Shown here piece by piece: positions 16,023 through 24,099 of a stretch of DNA of 64,000 nucleotides. The notes below the pieces were generated by a model. That model made no database searches, was not told the origin of the DNA, and was given only the letters and a program-made list of their open reading frames with translations. The position numbers and the translations under genes were made by a program. The DNA comes from Acinetobacter gyllenbergii CIP 110306 = MTCC 11365 (GTDB taxonomy: Bacteria > Pseudomonadota > Gammaproteobacteria > Pseudomonadales > Moraxellaceae): positions 248,001 through 312,000 of the forward strand of contig NZ_ATGG01000011.1 of NCBI RefSeq assembly GCF_000413855.1, in the 5' to 3' direction. The stretch's first letter is position 1. Each line of letters begins with the position of its first letter.

Positions 16023-18188
16023 TTAGAATTTGATATTCCATGATAACTGTGCTGTACGCGGTGCCCCAAGGAATAAGTAATCATCGCCGAAGAAACTGCC
16101 CACATCTCGCCAGTATTTTTTATTAAATAGATTATCTACATTTAATCTCAAAGTATTGTCATAACCATAAGCACGGAAATTATAGGCTGTACCTGCATTA
16201 AATACCGTATAGCCCGATACTTTTACAGTACCTGTTTTCTCAGCATATTTACTGCTGCTGTATTGCATACCCGCCAGTAAACGCAGTCCTTCCACGTGTG
16301 GGAGTTGATAAGACAGATAACTCGCAAAACGCACTGCAGGAATGTTTTGAGTTTGATGGCCTTGATATTCGGCTGATTGAGTATCCTTCAAGCGTGAACG
16401 TGTCAATGCTAAGGTCGAGGTGATCTCTAGGTTTTGACCTACACGACCTTGTGCGCCGAGTTCTAAGCCAAGATTATGTTGCTCGCCATCAGCAACAAAA
16501 TTACTGGCTATATCTGTATATTGGTTGTCTTGCTTTAAATTAAACAATGCTGCTGTAAACAATAAATCTTGCCATTGCTGTTTAACACCTAGCTCATATT
16601 GCGTTGAATGTTTTGGTGCCAATGTTTCAAATTTATTTTCGGCATACCACGGTGCTTGTCCACCATCACTCAGACCTTTGGCATATGAAGCATAGACATT
16701 GGTGCCTTCCCAAGGCTGATACATCAACGCAAATTGAGGTAAAAAGCGATTAAAGTTGGTATCTCGGATGTTGTTGCCATCAACATCATAAGCATCTTCA
16801 TTTAGATGCAAAAGCTTTCCACCCGCCAGAATCGACCATTGCTGATTAAAATCAATTTGGTCAAGTAGGTTCAATGCCGTTTGCTGACTACTGAATGACT
16901 TGTAATGCTTACCTAAGGTTGCTTTTGAAGGCTGATAAGTCATGTTATCTGTATAGATATTTCCAGTACCTACTAATTCATTGATTGGATCATGCTGGGC
17001 ATGGCGTTTATAACTATTAGATAATTCTACATTAAGTGTATGTTGCCAAGTTCCTGTGTTAAATTTTCCACTTAAGCCTGTTTTAAATTGATTGGTGAGA
17101 TAACTGTCATCGGGACTACGGAAATCATAAATATCGTAATTGCCATTTTGGTCAAAAGTATTACCTAAGCCTGTCGTTTGGCATATCTCGCTATAACAGC
17201 CCCATGCAAATGCAGAATAATCATCGACCACCACTCGACTTTGTGATGCTGAAAGATTAGCGCTCCAATTGTCGTTCACTTGGTAACTATACTTTAAACC
17301 AGCATTGAGACTTTCATTACTGACGGGTTTGCCCCAGCTTTGATGACCCAATAAACGATCCCAATCCACATCTGTAGGTACTTTTTTACCATCAAGTAAT
17401 TGGTAACCAGGTACGGAACGTTGGCGCTGACGTTGTGATTCAAGATCAAATTCGAGTTTTGAACGATCTGAAATTTTCCAGTCCAAAGCGACTGAACCAA
17501 ACCAACGCTGTCCATTGGCATGTTCGACATACGGATGGATTTCTTCTTTGGCGAGATTGACCCGATAACCAAACTGCTGATCTGAACCAATTAAACCACC
17601 TATGTCAGCTGCTATACGATTACCAGTATGGCTATCTGCTTCAAGTGTAAAAGAACGAATATCCGCTGGACGTTTAGTTACATAGTTGACTACACCACCT
17701 GGTGTGGACATACCACTTTGAATCGCACTGATACCTTTTAAAATTTCAACCTGCTCTTTATTTTCAAGTGCAATATTTTGCTCACCTCTGACCAAGTGAC
17801 CATTTAATAAGTAACTTGATCCTAAATTTAGAGCAAAGCCACGCATTACAAAGTTTGGATAATAACCAATCGGTGCATAACCCTCACCGACAGCGGCATC
17901 ATTTTTCACCACATCGGTTAAGGTCTTGGCATGTTGATCCGCAATCTGCGCGGCTGTCACGGTATAAATAGAAGCAGGAATTTCAGCGAGATTTTGCTGG
18001 GTAAAACCAGATAGATTCACTTTAGGCTGAGCGTACGCAAGCTCAGAAATTTCAGCTTTTATCAGAATTGGAGCTAGTCGCGGTGTTTCAGTGTCTGCAT
18101 GGACCAATACGGTGTTTAATCCGAGGCATGAAAATGAACCAACCGCCAATAATGCTTTTTGTAAACGAGAAAATGGATACGTTTTCAC
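16023..18188 (-). CDS. TonB-dependent outer-membrane receptor (siderophore/metallophore type)
   Basis: The 721-residue protein has a Sec signal (ALLAVGSFSCLGLNTVLVHA), a plug domain (about 60-170, with IPASIYTVTAAQIADQHAKTL and GMSTPGGVVNYVTKRP) and a 22-strand barrel ending in LSWNIKF with terminal Phe. The plug resembles the FhuA/FpvA siderophore branch. It has no STN domain, unlike the heme receptors in this window. It lies downstream of zigA in the same direction. I see no convincing Fur box in front of it, and its position beside a zinc operon makes a zinc or zincophore substrate possible. Ligand unknown. Confidence 0.8.
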   Translation of the reverse strand: MKTYPFSRLQKALLAVGSFSCLGLNTVLVHADTETPRLAPILIKAEISELAYAQPKVNLSGFTQQNLAEIPASIYTVTAAQIADQHAKTLTDVVKNDAAVGEGYAPIGYYPNFVMRGFALNLGSSYLLNGHLVRGEQNIALENKEQVEILKGISAIQSGMSTPGGVVNYVTKRPADIRSFTLEADSHTGNRIAADIGGLIGSDQQFGYRVNLAKEEIHPYVEHANGQRWFGSVALDWKISDRSKLEFDLESQRQRQRSVPGYQLLDGKKVPTDVDWDRLLGHQSWGKPVSNESLNAGLKYSYQVNDNWSANLSASQSRVVVDDYSAFAWGCYSEICQTTGLGNTFDQNGNYDIYDFRSPDDSYLTNQFKTGLSGKFNTGTWQHTLNVELSNSYKRHAQHDPINELVGTGNIYTDNMTYQPSKATLGKHYKSFSSQQTALNLLDQIDFNQQWSILAGGKLLHLNEDAYDVDGNNIRDTNFNRFLPQFALMYQPWEGTNVYASYAKGLSDGGQAPWYAENKFETLAPKHSTQYELGVKQQWQDLLFTAALFNLKQDNQYTDIASNFVADGEQHNLGLELGAQGRVGQNLEITSTLALTRSRLKDTQSAEYQGHQTQNIPAVRFASYLSYQLPHVEGLRLLAGMQYSSSKYAEKTGTVKVSGYTVFNAGTAYNFRAYGYDNTLRLNVDNLFNKKYWRDVGSFFGDDYLFLGAPRTAQLSWNIKF

Positions 18189-18255
18189 AGTTGTTGCCTA
18201 ACCCCAAAAGATAATAATAAAGCTTACACTTTGCGGGCATGAGTATTCACAATTT

Positions 18256-18294
18256 TCTTAGATAGGACAAGCATGTTATGCACCATATCTAAGA
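18256..18294. other. Hairpin between zigA and the TonB receptor gene
   Basis: TCTTAGATA and TATCTAAGA pair perfectly around a 21-base loop that contains a smaller GCAT/ATGC hairpin. T6 follows on the plus strand, not on the minus strand where both neighbours lie, so a leftward terminator is doubtful. It may be an operator or a processing structure in the receptor leader. Confidence 0.4.
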
Positions 18295-18314
18295 TTTTTT
18301 CAGCTTATTACGCT

Positions 18315-19538
18315 TTAGCTGGCCACGACCTGATGCCACTCTACAAAGGGATTTTCAAATTTCTGCCATTGTTCTGCACCCAAGGCCATTTCCTCATCAT
18401 TTAATAAACAGGCATCAAACTGTTCAGTCAGTCCCGCCTGATCCATTTCCATCCCAATCAGCACCAGTTCTTGTCGTGCATCACCTGTTGCATCATCCCA
18501 ATTTTTTGCGATGGCATCGCGGCTTGGTTGATCCTCAGGCCAGTGTTCATCTGGTACAGCCGCCCACCAATACCCTGCTACGCTATGTCTGGCCATGGCG
18601 CCTGCTTGGGACCAAGAACCTGCAAATTCAGGATGAGATGCCAACCAGAAAAAGCCTTTTGAGCGAATCACACCCTGCCATTCAGAATTGATAAAATCGA
18701 AAAAACGTTGTGGATGAAAAGGTCGTCTGGCCCGATAGACAAAACTACCGATCCCATATTCTTCAGTTTCAGGCCTATGTTCTCCTCTTAACTCTTTGAG
18801 CCAACCCGGTGCTTGCGCGGCTTCATTAAAATCAAATAGCTTAGTATCTAAAATTTTATCCAGATTCACTTGCCCAAATTCAGAAATTTCAATTTTTGCT
18901 CTCGGATTGAGTGAATGTAAAATACCCAATAGCTTTTCTTTTTCTTCTACGTCAATCAGATCTACTTTATTCAGTATTATCACATCGCAGAATTCAATCT
19001 GATCAATTAAAAGATCAACCACATTGCGTTCATCCTGCTCACCTAGTGATTCTCCTCGTGAAGTTAAACTATCGACAGAACCATAATCTTTCAGAAAATT
19101 ATAAGCATCAACCACAGTGACCATGGTATCCAAGCGAGCAAATTCAGACAGAGAAATGCCATTTTCATCTTCAAAGATAAACGTTTCTGCTACAGGTAAT
19201 GGTTCAGAAATTCCTGTAGATTCAATGACCAATTGATCAAAACGCTTATCTTCCGCTAAGCGACGGACCTCGATCAGTAAATCCTCTCGCAGCGTACAAC
19301 AAATACAGCCATTACTCATTTCTACCAGCTTTTCATCGGTCCTTGACAGCTCAGCACCGCCCTCACGGACCAATGCTGCATCAATATTGACCTCTGACAT
19401 ATCATTGACAATCACTGCAATTTTGCGCCCTTCGCGATTGTTTAAAATATGATTGAGTAATGTGGTTTTACCTGCACCTAAAAATCCTGACAAGACGGTT
19501 ACAGGGAGTTTGGATGGAGTGGCTAAAGAAGGATTCAT
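18315..19538 (-). CDS. zigA: Zinc-regulated GTPase metallochaperone ZigA (COG0523)
   Basis: COG0523 GTPases deliver metal to client proteins; ZigA is induced by zinc starvation in Acinetobacter. The sequence has the Walker [14 protein letters not shown], the signature metal-binding CxCC motif in [12 protein letters not shown], the NKVD guanine-specificity motif and a CobW C-terminal domain with HPQRFFDF. An in-frame GTG lies at 19550; the ATG at 19538 ([10 protein letters not shown]) has GAGAAA nearby and is preferred. It is the third gene of a leftward operon after the peptidase and the Fur-family gene, downstream of the palindrome at 20725-20760. Confidence 0.9.
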   Translation of the reverse strand: MNPSLATPSKLPVTVLSGFLGAGKTTLLNHILNNREGRKIAVIVNDMSEVNIDAALVREGGAELSRTDEKLVEMSNGCICCTLREDLLIEVRRLAEDKRFDQLVIESTGISEPLPVAETFIFEDENGISLSEFARLDTMVTVVDAYNFLKDYGSVDSLTSRGESLGEQDERNVVDLLIDQIEFCDVIILNKVDLIDVEEKEKLLGILHSLNPRAKIEISEFGQVNLDKILDTKLFDFNEAAQAPGWLKELRGEHRPETEEYGIGSFVYRARRPFHPQRFFDFINSEWQGVIRSKGFFWLASHPEFAGSWSQAGAMARHSVAGYWWAAVPDEHWPEDQPSRDAIAKNWDDATGDARQELVLIGMEMDQAGLTEQFDACLLNDEEMALGAEQWQKFENPFVEWHQVVAS

Positions 19539-19562
19539 TGGCTTTCTCACTGGTTAAATATG

Positions 19563-19952
19563 TTAGTTTTGAGGTTTTGCAGCACATGAAAAACATCGTC
19601 CCAATATTTCCAAATATGGGTATTGAGGCTTGAACTTTTGCGCTTTGGTTGTGGTTTCTACACAGCTGCGAAGCTGTGGAATGGTGATGCTTTGCACGCT
19701 CTGACACTCTGTACAAATTGTGATGAGTTGATAGTTGGAACTCATTTCAGCTTGTTTACTGGCGTACATATTTAATGTATTCAGTTTCAGGATGAGACAT
19801 TGATCTGTGAGCTTTTTCAAAATTCTGTAGATTTGCATTGGTGCTTGAAAACCATAAGGTCTGGCCTTTTCTAATAGTTCATAAGCACTCATGGCTTTAT
19901 TCTCAGTGCTTAAAATGTCTAAAATTTTTTGCTGGGCGCTTGCGAGTTTCAT
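19563..19952 (-). CDS. Fur/Zur-family regulator paralogue with degenerate sensing site
   Basis: The 129-residue protein has the Fur winged helix (SAYELLEKARPYGFQAPMQIYRILKKLTDQ) and both structural CxxC pairs (CTEC and CFSC). The histidines that normally form the regulatory zinc site are absent: the expected HxH-type stretch before CTEC reads SSNYQLITI, and the late His region reads KPQYPYLEILG. It may bind DNA without sensing zinc in the usual way, or modulate the true Zur. The main zur of Acinetobacter is, from knowledge of the genus, usually next to znuCB, which is not here. It sits four bases after the peptidase stop and just before zigA. Confidence 0.8.
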   Translation of the reverse strand: MKLASAQQKILDILSTENKAMSAYELLEKARPYGFQAPMQIYRILKKLTDQCLILKLNTLNMYASKQAEMSSNYQLITICTECQSVQSITIPQLRSCVETTTKAQKFKPQYPYLEILGRCFSCAAKPQN

Positions 19953-19956
19953 CTTT

Positions 19957-20670
19957 TTATACCTTATTCTTTTTGAAAAAATTATTTATGCACGGTGATG
20001 AGCTATAACGATGGTCGACTCCCCATGTGCGATATCCCGCCGTATCAATATGGATTTGTCCAGATGCATATACACCTAAGCCCAAATTGAGTGCTTCTCC
20101 ATGGTCTTGCCAAAATTGGCAAAGTTTGGTTTTGGTCTCTTCAATATGTGTTTGTTCGATTAGATCGGGACTTTCACTTCCGATACGAAAATCCAATGCA
20201 GCATTAAAAACATGCCGTGAAGCATTTGCGCCTCCTGCACACCGATTTAAATCATCGTTTCGATAAACCGAAGTCACAGTGAACTGATCAATTAGCTTTT
20301 GTTCAATCCATTGATTTAAAATACTTAATGTCGGGACAATATTGCTCCATAGTTCTCTTGGTGGGATTTCATATTCAACATAGTTGCATTTTTGCCAATC
20401 TCTCGCGGTCTGAAAAAATTCAAAATCTGGAATATAAGAATTAAGCCCCTGACGCTTTAGAAATTTTTTGTAGGCTTGTATTTGCTGTTGGTATTTCGGG
20501 TGACTCATCCACAGTTGATATGAGCTTGGTACTTGTTTCTCTTGCACGATCAATTCAGGTCGTGTGAGATTGGTCTGAGGTAGAACCGTCTGTTCTGGCT
20601 GAATCGTTTGCTGTGGGGAATGACAGGCAGAAAGCGCACAAATGCAGCCAAATAGATAAATTTTTTTCAT
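19957..20670 (-). CDS. Lipoprotein of the zinc peptidase M15 (D,D-carboxypeptidase-like) family
   Basis: The 237-residue protein has a lipoprotein signal ending in ALSAC. The catalytic region shows NASRHVFNAALDF (SxHxxxxAxD, first His and Asp zinc ligands) and QIHIDTAGYRTWG (HID motif), the pattern of M15 metallopeptidases that trim peptidoglycan peptides. An envelope role is likely. It is first in a leftward operon with a Fur-family regulator and zigA, transcribed from next to the Zur-like palindrome. A zinc-dependent wall enzyme induced under zinc limitation would parallel the amidase in the Pseudomonas Zur cluster; that comparison is inference. Confidence 0.75.
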   Translation of the reverse strand: MKKIYLFGCICALSACHSPQQTIQPEQTVLPQTNLTRPELIVQEKQVPSSYQLWMSHPKYQQQIQAYKKFLKRQGLNSYIPDFEFFQTARDWQKCNYVEYEIPPRELWSNIVPTLSILNQWIEQKLIDQFTVTSVYRNDDLNRCAGGANASRHVFNAALDFRIGSESPDLIEQTHIEETKTKLCQFWQDHGEALNLGLGVYASGQIHIDTAGYRTWGVDHRYSSSPCINNFFKKNKV

Positions 20671-20724
20671 TGTTTGATTCGCCAGATTCTCTCAACTCAA
20701 ATTAACTTGGCAGCGAACTTGTCG

Positions 20725-20760
20725 ATGCATATTGTTATGTTATAACATAACAATATGCAT
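20725..20760. promoter_or_regulatory. Perfect 36-bp palindrome, predicted Zur operator between divergent operons
   Basis: The left half ATGCATATTGTTATGTTA (20725-20742) is followed without spacer by its exact reverse complement. The TGTTATAACA centre agrees with the GTTATA-containing Zur site I know from Acinetobacter. It lies 23 bases before the folE2 ATG and 55 bases before the peptidase gene start, so one element could silence both divergent zinc operons. Confidence 0.8.
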
Positions 20761-20782
20761 TACAACTGAAGCAAATGAAGAA

Positions 20783-21685
20783 ATGAATCTCGCCCTACCT
20801 GATATCTCTGCTGAATCTCATCTTCCCAAAGCCTATAGCTATGCCCTTGACTGGGTTGGCATGGAAAACATTGCATTACCTATTCGGTTGGAAAATACCT
20901 TATGTCAAAGCCAAGTCAATGCTTATGTCAGTCTGGATGATCCTTTAGCCAAGGGCATCCATATGTCTCGGTTGTATACACGCCTATTAGAATTAAGCTC
21001 GATTCAAAATATTAATTTGGCTGATCTTGAATTGACACTCATGGATTTTCTGGAAAGCCATCACGATCTATCCAAACATGCCAAAATTGAAATTCACAGC
21101 GAGCTTTATATCGAACGATCCGCACTGATTAGCAACTTATCAGGATGGAAAAGCTATCCCTTTATGCTGTCATGCCAACTGTTAAATGATCGATTTGAGG
21201 CTGAACTTAGAGTTGAAATTCCCTATTCTTCGACCTGTCCTTGTTCTGCCGCGCTTGCTAGAAATATTATTCAGCAACGCTTTGAATCGGCGCTGCAAAA
21301 ACAGGAAATCGGTCTAGATCAACACGAGATTCTGAACTGGCTGAGCAGAACCGATGCGATTGCGGCAACACCGCATAGCCAAAGAAGCTTTGCCATTCTT
21401 CATTTCAAATTAGATCGAAATATAAAGCATATCCCATTGATCTTATTTATTAATCAAGCTGAACAGGCTTTAATGACTCCTGTTCAGACAGCAGTCAAAC
21501 GCATTGATGAGCAGGCCTTTGCAATTGCCAATGGTCAAAACCTGATGTTTTGTGAAGATGCGTTGAGACGGCTCTATGGCACGTTTATCCATCACCACAG
21601 TATTAAAGCTTTCAATTTCAAAGTCATTCATGCAGAAAGCCTACATGCACATGATGCAGTCGCTCAAGGTTCATGGCAATGGTAG
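20783..21685 (+). CDS. folE2: GTP cyclohydrolase FolE2 (type IB, zinc-independent)
   Basis: FolE2 makes dihydroneopterin triphosphate, the first step to folate, and can work without zinc, replacing zinc-dependent FolE under limitation. The sequence has the family motif TCPCSAALARN and the RSFAILHFKLD region. The start at 20783 (MNLALPDIS) is preferred over an in-frame TTG at 20732 inside the palindrome, since a start there would translate the operator. The ribosome-binding site is weak (GAAGAA). About 300 residues, normal. It is first in the rightward operon and overlaps the next gene by 13 bases. Confidence 0.92.
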   Translation: MNLALPDISAESHLPKAYSYALDWVGMENIALPIRLENTLCQSQVNAYVSLDDPLAKGIHMSRLYTRLLELSSIQNINLADLELTLMDFLESHHDLSKHAKIEIHSELYIERSALISNLSGWKSYPFMLSCQLLNDRFEAELRVEIPYSSTCPCSAALARNIIQQRFESALQKQEIGLDQHEILNWLSRTDAIAATPHSQRSFAILHFKLDRNIKHIPLILFINQAEQALMTPVQTAVKRIDEQAFAIANGQNLMFCEDALRRLYGTFIHHHSIKAFNFKVIHAESLHAHDAVAQGSWQW

Positions 21686-22098
21686 AACAGACGATCTTCG
21701 AGCAAATGGAACATGCTGTTCTAGGACAACAATTTGCCTTTGATAGTGTATTTGAACAGATCAAATGGAATCAGGATGGACTAATTCCAGTCATTACCCA
21801 AGCGCAGCAGAACAAAGCCGTTTTAATGATGGCTTGGGTAAATCGAGAGGCTCTACTCGAAACCTTAATCACCAGACAAGTTTGTTATTGGTCCAGATCT
21901 CGTCAATGTTTATGGCGCAAAGGTGAAAGTTCAGGTCATCACCAATATTTGATCGAGGCTCGTCTCGATTGTGATGGCGATAGCCTGTTGTTGGTGGTCA
22001 ATCAAATTGGCCCTGCCTGCCATACATGGCGTCCCAACTGCTTTTATCTGGGAATAACGACTGATCAAGTCACTATCTTAACTGAACCCATGCTTTAA
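21673..22098 (+). CDS. Phosphoribosyl-AMP cyclohydrolase paralogue (HisI-like)
   Basis: The 141-residue protein carries the HisI pattern: MMAWVNREALLET, YWSRSRQCLWRKGESSGH, LDCDGDSLLLVV and GPACHTWRPNCF. HisI opens the adenine ring in histidine synthesis and needs zinc, so a second copy in a zinc-repressed operon would preserve the pathway during starvation. The three conserved cysteines (CDGD, PACH, NCF) are present, so it could still bind metal, perhaps with altered affinity. A second in-frame ATG lies at 21679. Translationally coupled to folE2. Confidence 0.88.
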   Translation: MAMVEQTIFEQMEHAVLGQQFAFDSVFEQIKWNQDGLIPVITQAQQNKAVLMMAWVNREALLETLITRQVCYWSRSRQCLWRKGESSGHHQYLIEARLDCDGDSLLLVVNQIGPACHTWRPNCFYLGITTDQVTILTEPML

Positions 22099-22118
22099 CT
22101 TATTCAAACGGTCATCCT

Positions 22119-22679
22119 ATGTTACGAAAAAACCCAACTGGACATTTGCCTGTCATTGATCAGTCTGCCTATGTGGACCAAACCGCGATTATCTGTGGCA
22201 AAGTGATAGTACACGCCAATGTGTTTATTGGTCCTTATGCTGTCATTCGCGCCGATGAAACCAATGAAAATGGAGAAATGGAACCCATCAGCATTGGCGC
22301 TAACTCTAATATTCAAGATGGTGTGGTGATTCATTCCAAAGCAGGTGCCGCTGTGATCATTGGCGAGAACTCATCTATTGCGCATCGTTCCATCATTCAT
22401 GGGCCTTGTGAAATTGGGCATCATGTTTTTGTGGGATTTAACAGCGTGCTGTTTAACTGCAAGATTGGTGCTCACAGTGCAATCCGACACAATGCCGTTG
22501 TCGATGGACGAGATTTACCTGCATATTTTTATGTACCGGCTATGAGCTATATCAATCCAAAAACTGATTTAAGCCAATATCCTCCTATTGATATCTCGAT
22601 CACTGAGTTTTCAGAAAGTGTCGTCACCACCAATATTGAGTTGGTCAAAGGCTACAAGGCATTACACAATGAATTTTAA
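22119..22679 (+). CDS. Gamma-carbonic-anhydrase-like hexapeptide-repeat protein
   Basis: The 186-residue protein has the left-handed beta-helix repeats of the gamma-CA/YrdA family (for example IGANSNIQDGVVIHS, IGENSSIAHRSIIHG, IGHHVFVGFNSVLF). The three His ligands of gamma carbonic anhydrases are at IHS, AHR and GHH positions. Family members can use metals other than zinc, which fits a zinc-sparing role. It is third in the folE2 operon, and its end overlaps the next start by 11 bases. Confidence 0.88.
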   Translation: MLRKNPTGHLPVIDQSAYVDQTAIICGKVIVHANVFIGPYAVIRADETNENGEMEPISIGANSNIQDGVVIHSKAGAAVIIGENSSIAHRSIIHGPCEIGHHVFVGFNSVLFNCKIGAHSAIRHNAVVDGRDLPAYFYVPAMSYINPKTDLSQYPPIDISITEFSESVVTTNIELVKGYKALHNEF

Positions 22680-24024
22680 ACAGTATCCAAACATCATTAT
22701 TCGCAATGCTAATCTGGTCAATGAAGGAAGGCAGCAGATCGCAGATGTGCTTATTCAAAATGGTCGAATTGAAAAAATAGCGACAACAATAACAGGAATA
22801 TTTAATGCAAAAACCATTGATGCTCAAGGGGCTTGGCTTATCCCAGGCATGATTGATGATCAGGTTCATTTCAGAGAACCAGGTGCGCCACACAAAGGAA
22901 GTATTGCCTCAGAATCCATGGCAGCCACAATTGGTGGTATTACCAGCTATATGGATATGCCCAATACCAATCCCCCGACATTAGATCTTGAAAGTTTGCT
23001 GCAAAAGAAGCAGATTGCAGCACGGCAGAGTCGAGCAAATTATGCTTTTCATTTTGGCGTGAGTGCAAATAACTTAGACCTCATTGAACAACTTGATCCA
23101 AAACTCGTCAGCGGTGTCAAAGTTTTTATGGGGGCATCTACAGGCAATATGCTGGTGGATGATCCCAAAACACTTGAACGTTTATTTGCCAATGTCCCGA
23201 CGATCTTGCTGACCCATTGCGAATCGACACCTCAGATCAAAAAGCAACAAGCGCTACATTTACAACAATACGGCGCAGATATTCCCGCGCGAATGCACCC
23301 CAAAATTCGTGATAAACATGCCTGTTTTGAAAGTTCGCGCCTAGCGGTTTCATTGGCCGAAAAATATGCGACTCAACTCCATGTCTTGCATATATCAACC
23401 GCCAAAGAACTCTGCTTATTTAAAAATCTACCTTTAAATAGAAAGCATATCTCTGCCGAAGTTTGTATTCATCATCTTAGTTTTGATGATTCAGACTACG
23501 AAACACTTGGGCATTTAATTAAATGTAACCCCGCAATTAAAACCCTACAGGATAAACAGGCGCTCATCACTGCCCTTGCTCAGAGTAATCGTTTAGATAT
23601 TATTGGCACGGATCATGCACCACACACATGGGATGAAAAGCAGCAATCATATTTAAATGCTCCCGCTGGCCTGCCACTGGTTCAGCATGCATTGCCTGCA
23701 CTAATGGAGCTGGTAGCAGATCGAAAACTGAGTATCGAAACGTTGGTGCGTAAAACATCTCATCAAGTTGCAGACCTGTTTAAGATCAAAGATCGGGGCT
23801 ATATTCGAGAGGGCTATTGGGCTGACCTCGTATTATTGCGTAAGAATCATCAAGCAATCGCGGTGAAAGATCAAAAAAACTATATGCACTGTAATTGGAG
23901 CCCGTTTCAGGATAGGACTTTTCGTTATCAGGTCGATACCACCATTGTTTCTGGCCAACTGGCTTGGCATCAGCAACAGTTATTTTTAAATTGCCAAGGT
24001 CAGGCCTTGGACATAGATCGCTAA
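22669..24024 (+). CDS. Dihydroorotase-like amidohydrolase (PyrC paralogue)
   Basis: The 451-residue protein has the class I dihydroorotase motifs DDQVHFREPG (HxH-type metal ligands), FMGASTGNMLVDD and GTDHAPHTWDEK (catalytic Asp). Dihydroorotase makes the pyrimidine ring precursor; zinc-regulated paralogues next to folE2 and gamma-CA genes are known from other gammaproteobacteria. The start at 22669 (MNFKQYPN) fits the family. The longer frame from 22588 overlaps the gamma-CA gene too far. It ends the rightward operon. Confidence 0.9.
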   Translation: MNFKQYPNIIIRNANLVNEGRQQIADVLIQNGRIEKIATTITGIFNAKTIDAQGAWLIPGMIDDQVHFREPGAPHKGSIASESMAATIGGITSYMDMPNTNPPTLDLESLLQKKQIAARQSRANYAFHFGVSANNLDLIEQLDPKLVSGVKVFMGASTGNMLVDDPKTLERLFANVPTILLTHCESTPQIKKQQALHLQQYGADIPARMHPKIRDKHACFESSRLAVSLAEKYATQLHVLHISTAKELCLFKNLPLNRKHISAEVCIHHLSFDDSDYETLGHLIKCNPAIKTLQDKQALITALAQSNRLDIIGTDHAPHTWDEKQQSYLNAPAGLPLVQHALPALMELVADRKLSIETLVRKTSHQVADLFKIKDRGYIREGYWADLVLLRKNHQAIAVKDQKNYMHCNWSPFQDRTFRYQVDTTIVSGQLAWHQQQLFLNCQGQALDIDR

Positions 24025-24055
24025 ACTCGGTTATGTATCAATTGAAAAATTCGCT

Positions 24056-24089
24056 ATTCAAGCCCCTAGTTAAAATATAGGGCTTGAAT
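24056..24089. terminator. Bidirectional terminator between convergent genes
   Basis: ATTCAAGCCC and GGGCTTGAAT form a perfect 10-bp stem with a 14-base loop between the ends of the dihydroorotase-like gene and the TonB receptor gene. There is no strong T-run on either side. Confidence 0.65.
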
Positions 24090-24099
24090 AACTTTCCGT

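Noticed and set aside
20732..20782. Upstream TTG start for FolE2
   Set aside because: It would make the Zur-like palindrome part of the coding region; the ATG at 20783 matches family start sites.
22588..22668. Upstream extension of the dihydroorotase-like gene
   Set aside because: It lies inside the gamma-CA gene and reads as non-homologous sequence; the ATG at 22669 fits the family.
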